Positions 30,743-32,865 of a stretch of DNA of 32,865 nucleotides are shown piece by piece. The notes beneath the pieces are model-generated. The model was given only the letters and a program-made list of their open reading frames with translations. It was not told the origin of the DNA and did not search any database. The DNA is from an uncultured Gemmiger sp. (GTDB taxonomy: Bacteria; Bacillota; Clostridia; Oscillospirales; Ruminococcaceae). Numbering within the stretch: the stretch's first letter is position 1; each line of letters opens with the position of its first letter. The position numbers and the translations under genes were made by a program. Location of the stretch: positions 1-32,865 of the forward strand of contig CALWNO010000028.1 in NCBI GenBank assembly GCA_944382785.1, given 5' to 3'.

Positions 30743-31478
30743 GAGCGGACCCTCCCGTCACAGGCAGGGTCACCCCGGTGATGAACCCGGCCTCGTCCGA
30801 AAGCAGGAACGCCATGGCCGGCACCACGTCGGCGGGGGTGGCGTTGCGGCCCATGGGGTTGTCGGCGGCGGAAGCCTGCACGATCAGGTCGGGGGTGTCC
30901 TTCAAAAAGTGGGTCTCCATCATGCTGGGAGCCACGCAGTTCACCGTGATGCCGAACCGGGCATACTCCACCGCCAGGCTCTTGCACAGCCCACCCAACG
31001 CCTGTTTGGCCATCACATAGGCGGCGGTATTCTTGGGCGGGGCCCCCAGGGTGTAGCTGGTCTGGATGAACAGAATGCGCCCGAACTTGGCCTTGGTCAT
31101 GGCGGGCAGCACCGCCTTGCACAGCTTGACGGCGCTGTGCACCTGGATCTCCATATCCTTGGCAAAGCGGGGTTCGTCGAAAGCCTTGAACTTGGTGTTC
31201 ACCACCGGCAGGGCGGGCAGATGGATGAAATGGGTGGGGGCCGGGCAGGTGGAAGCCAGCACCTGGCAGAAGGTGTCTACCTTGTACGGGTCGGACAGAT
31301 CCACATCAAAGGGACGGATCATACCCGGATAAGCCTGACACAGAGGGGCCAGTTTGTCCACGTCGCCGCAGCCCTGGGCCAGGACCAGGGTACCCTCGGG
31401 GGCGTCCTTCAGCAGCCGTTCAATAAGAGCCCGGCCCACATCGCTGGTGGCGCCGGAAATCAGATAGGTGTAAGCCAT
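30735..31478 (-). CDS. Short-chain dehydrogenase/reductase, FabG-like
   Basis: 247 residues. A Rossmann cofactor motif GATSDVG is at 9-15, with catalytic S141, Y154 and K158 (S-x12-Y-x3-K) and the C-terminal PVTGGSALA tail of classical SDRs. The usual N-N-A-G stabilising motif is replaced by IHLPAL near 85-90. In this setting it most likely reduces a 3-oxoacyl-ACP/CoA to the 3-hydroxy form, but sugar or other ketones are possible. AAGGAG precedes ATG 31478. It lies 51 bases after the MaoC gene and overlaps the GNAT gene. Confidence 0.87.
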   Translation of the reverse strand: MAYTYLISGATSDVGRALIERLLKDAPEGTLVLAQGCGDVDKLAPLCQAYPGMIRPFDVDLSDPYKVDTFCQVLASTCPAPTHFIHLPALPVVNTKFKAFDEPRFAKDMEIQVHSAVKLCKAVLPAMTKAKFGRILFIQTSYTLGAPPKNTAAYVMAKQALGGLCKSLAVEYARFGITVNCVAPSMMETHFLKDTPDLIVQASAADNPMGRNATPADVVPAMAFLLSDEAGFITGVTLPVTGGSALA

Positions 31479-31529
31479 GGAATGTTTCTCCTTATATATG
31501 TAGATGTCGGGGCAGTTCCTGCCTCCGGT

Positions 31530-31946
31530 TCACTTGGCCAGCCCGGCCCGGATGATGCCACGGGTCACCTTTTTGCCGTCCTGGTTGGTGATGACCGCCT
31601 TGATCTCGGCTTCCGCCACCGCTTCGCTCACATTGATCACGGTGCCGGTGACGGTCAGGGTGTCTCCGATAAAGATGGGCTTGGCAAACTTGCTTTCCAC
31701 CCCGTGGAGCAGGCAGTGCTCCCCGGGCAGGTAGACACCCGCCAGGGTGGAAAAGAAGCTGGCCCCCAGCATGCCGTACACCACCCGGCCCGGATAGCCG
31801 CGGCCTTTGGCGTAGTCGGCATCCACATGGATAGGGGAGCAATCCCCGGTGATGGCCCGGAAGGCATCCATCATTTCTTCGGTAACGGTCACGGTAAAGC
31901 TTTCGGTCAGGCCGGGGGTCATCTCGGCCAGGGTATAATGGTTCAT
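31530..31946 (-). CDS. MaoC-like hot-dog (R)-hydratase/dehydratase
   Basis: 138 residues, a single hot-dog domain. The hydratase 2 catalytic motif is TGDCSPIHVD with D35 and H40, followed by the typical G-R-V-V-Y-G-M-L segment over the central helix. Such enzymes interconvert 3-hydroxyacyl and 2-enoyl thioesters. AGGAGG precedes ATG 31946. Lying between ACP and SDR genes it should act on the same acyl thioester. A terminator-like hairpin between ACP and this gene may lower its expression relative to ACP. Confidence 0.88.
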   Translation of the reverse strand: MNHYTLAEMTPGLTESFTVTVTEEMMDAFRAITGDCSPIHVDADYAKGRGYPGRVVYGMLGASFFSTLAGVYLPGEHCLLHGVESKFAKPIFIGDTLTVTGTVINVSEAVAEAEIKAVITNQDGKKVTRGIIRAGLAK

Positions 31947-31975
31947 ACGGGGTCCTCCTGCGGGAAAATGAAATA

Positions 31976-32014
31976 GAAAAAGGCGGCCGCCGCTTTGGGT
32001 AAGCAGCGGCCGCC
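31976..32014 (-). terminator. Terminator-like hairpin between ACP and MaoC genes
   Basis: On the minus strand GGCGGCCGCT (32005-32014) pairs with the 31982-31994 arm with a 2-base bulge, followed by TTTTTT (31976-31981). It lies inside the operon, just after the ACP stop. Confidence 0.75.
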
Positions 32015-32027
32015 CGCAAAGGTGTGG

Positions 32028-32270
32028 TTACGCGGTCATGCGTGCAACAAGATCCAGCAGGTCGCCCACGTTTTTCAGGTCGCGGACATCCGCCAGCTTG
32101 AACTTGATGGAAAACTTTTTCTCGATGGCGGTCAGCAGGTTGATCTGTTCCAGGCTGTCCCAGTCCTCGATGTCGTCGGCGCAGGTGCTGCGGGTGATCA
32201 CCAGGGTGTCATCGTCAAAATTATCACGGAAGATCTCCTGCACGGCGTCCAGGATCGCTTGTTCGGTCAT
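32028..32270 (-). CDS. Acyl carrier protein, dedicated type
   Basis: 80 residues, acidic, four-helix ACP pattern. The phosphopantetheine serine is S39 in DWDSLEQINL. The sequence is less acidic in helix III than housekeeping ACPs (KFKLADVRDLKNVGDLL), which fits carriers serving specialised acyl groups in polysaccharide or secondary metabolite loci. AAGGAG precedes ATG 32270, and a promoter lies at 32311-32339. No fatty-acid synthesis genes (fabH, fabF, fabD) are adjacent, so it is not the obvious fab ACP. Confidence 0.93.
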   Translation of the reverse strand: MTEQAILDAVQEIFRDNFDDDTLVITRSTCADDIEDWDSLEQINLLTAIEKKFSIKFKLADVRDLKNVGDLLDLVARMTA

Positions 32271-32310
32271 GGCAGTACGCTCCTTCTGTATATAAATGAA
32301 GTTCTACCAT

Positions 32311-32339
32311 AGAATACCACAAATACCCGCTTTCCGCAA
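32311..32339 (-). promoter_or_regulatory. Promoter of the ACP-MaoC-SDR-GNAT operon
   Basis: On the minus strand TTGCGG (32334-32339), 17 bases, TATTCT (32311-32316) with TGG directly before the -10. Confidence 0.65.
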
Positions 32340-32352
32340 GTGTGGCACTCCC

Positions 32353-32670
32353 TCACAGACCGTAATCCTCCAGCCGCTGCTGCAGCTCCGCCTCGTCCTC
32401 CACAGGGACCCCCTGCTGCAGGGCCAGGGCGTCCTGCTCGGGCAGAAGCCGGGTGCGCAGGTCATACTCGGCCAATGGCCCTGCCCCTTCGGCGGTATAC
32501 AGGGCCAGATACCCGCCGTTGTCCTTCAGCAGGTACCGCGGTCCCTCCTCGGTGCGGGCGTCATACTCCGCCCGGGCAAACCATACCGCGGCTGCCACCA
32601 CGCACAGCAGAGCCGCCCCGCCCAGCAGCGCCAGGTAAATCCGCACCCATTTGGGCAATTTATCTTCCAT
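32353..32670 (-). CDS. Small membrane-anchored hypothetical protein
   Basis: 105 residues from ATG 32670, with GGGGGA six bases upstream; a TTG two codons earlier lacks spacing. A short cytoplasmic head (MEDKLPKWVR) is followed by one membrane helix (about 11-31) and an extracytoplasmic domain of about 70 residues containing YLLKDNGGYLALYTAEG, an arrangement seen in BofC-like or other small envelope proteins of spore-forming Clostridia. I do not recognise the family with certainty. It points the same way as the ACP operon but the promoter at 32311-32339 lies between. Confidence 0.7.
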   Translation of the reverse strand: MEDKLPKWVRIYLALLGGAALLCVVAAAVWFARAEYDARTEEGPRYLLKDNGGYLALYTAEGAGPLAEYDLRTRLLPEQDALALQQGVPVEDEAELQQRLEDYGL

Positions 32671-32839
32671 GGCCAATCCCCCTTTTTGCCTGTCCTGCGC
32701 CGCGCGGAAAAGATGACAAAACCGTAAAACGAAAAATTAAAAAATGACGGCGCCAGAACAAGTATTGCCCGCTGTGCTCCTCAAAAATCAATTTCTTGTG
32801 AATTTTACATTCCATACCTGTACTTTTGGCAGCGGTTTG

Positions 32840-32848
32840 TGCTATAAT
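32840..32848 (+). promoter_or_regulatory. Extended -10 promoter reading out of the window
   Basis: TGC TATAAT at 32840-32848, no good -35. It would drive a plus-strand gene beyond 32865. The stretch 32680-32839 is AT-rich and without a gene. Confidence 0.5.
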
Positions 32849-32865
32849 TCAGGATATGGTATTGT

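Noticed and set aside
1-32865. CRISPR arrays, insertion sequences, phage genes, integrase or att sites
   Set aside because: No repeat-spacer pattern, transposase, integrase or long terminal inverted repeat was seen on reading the window.

Overview
The window looks like a chromosomal segment of a GC-rich, anaerobic, low-genome-size Firmicute, most plausibly a gut Clostridia member of the Oscillospiraceae (Faecalibacterium / Gemmiger / Subdoligranulum type). The reasons are strong AGGAGG ribosome binding sites, sigma-A promoters, an encoded-CCA tRNA, an oxygen-sensitive 2-hydroxyacyl-CoA dehydratase-type system with its ATP-dependent activator, acetate kinase, formate-THF ligase, AsnA, PyrBI and a TmcAL/YlbM homologue. 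The genus is inference. I see no phage, insertion sequence, CRISPR array or rRNA. Most of the window is core housekeeping with a few accessory islands.

Layout: 1-2900 (+) is an envelope block (truncated coiled-coil/M23 hydrolase, a 33-residue membrane microprotein, an S41 protein whose nucleophile position is Gly) followed by rsmA and a tRNA-Thr with its own promoter and terminator. 3129-7884 (-) is an operon of a heterodimeric ABC exporter, asnA and a small unknown gene. 8053-10332 (+) is a ClpA-sized Clp ATPase. 10401-13312 (-) is nth-gntR-pyrB-pyrI. 13424-14701 (+) is rarA, with a promoter that overlaps the oppositely directed nth promoter. 14979-18628 (+) carries a Fur-family regulator and a two-gene dehydratase/activator unit in which the second gene is a subunit-activator fusion. 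18696-19961 (-) is a polysaccharide-polymerase-like membrane protein; 20160-21833 (+) is fhs. 21907-23618 (-) is a padR-DUF2812 pair under a promoter carrying two palindromic operators. 23771-25276 (-) is a GT-C-like membrane protein; 25430-26638 (-) is ackA, divergent from tmcAL (27030-28217, +), which is followed by a GltD-like flavoprotein. 29732-32270 (-) is a compact ACP / MaoC / SDR / GNAT cassette, and 32353-32670 (-) a small membrane-anchored unknown.

The most unusual points are: (i) the M23 / microprotein / S41-without-serine block, which looks like a cell-wall hydrolase control unit; (ii) the HgdB-HgdC fusion with a possible internal start exactly at the domain junction; (iii) the PadR operator pair, one copy exactly filling the promoter spacer; (iv) the stand-alone acyl-carrier cassette without a ketosynthase; and (v) the fully overlapping face-to-face nth/rarA promoters. 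Coordinates of starts were chosen from visible ribosome binding sites and promoters; no database search was possible.
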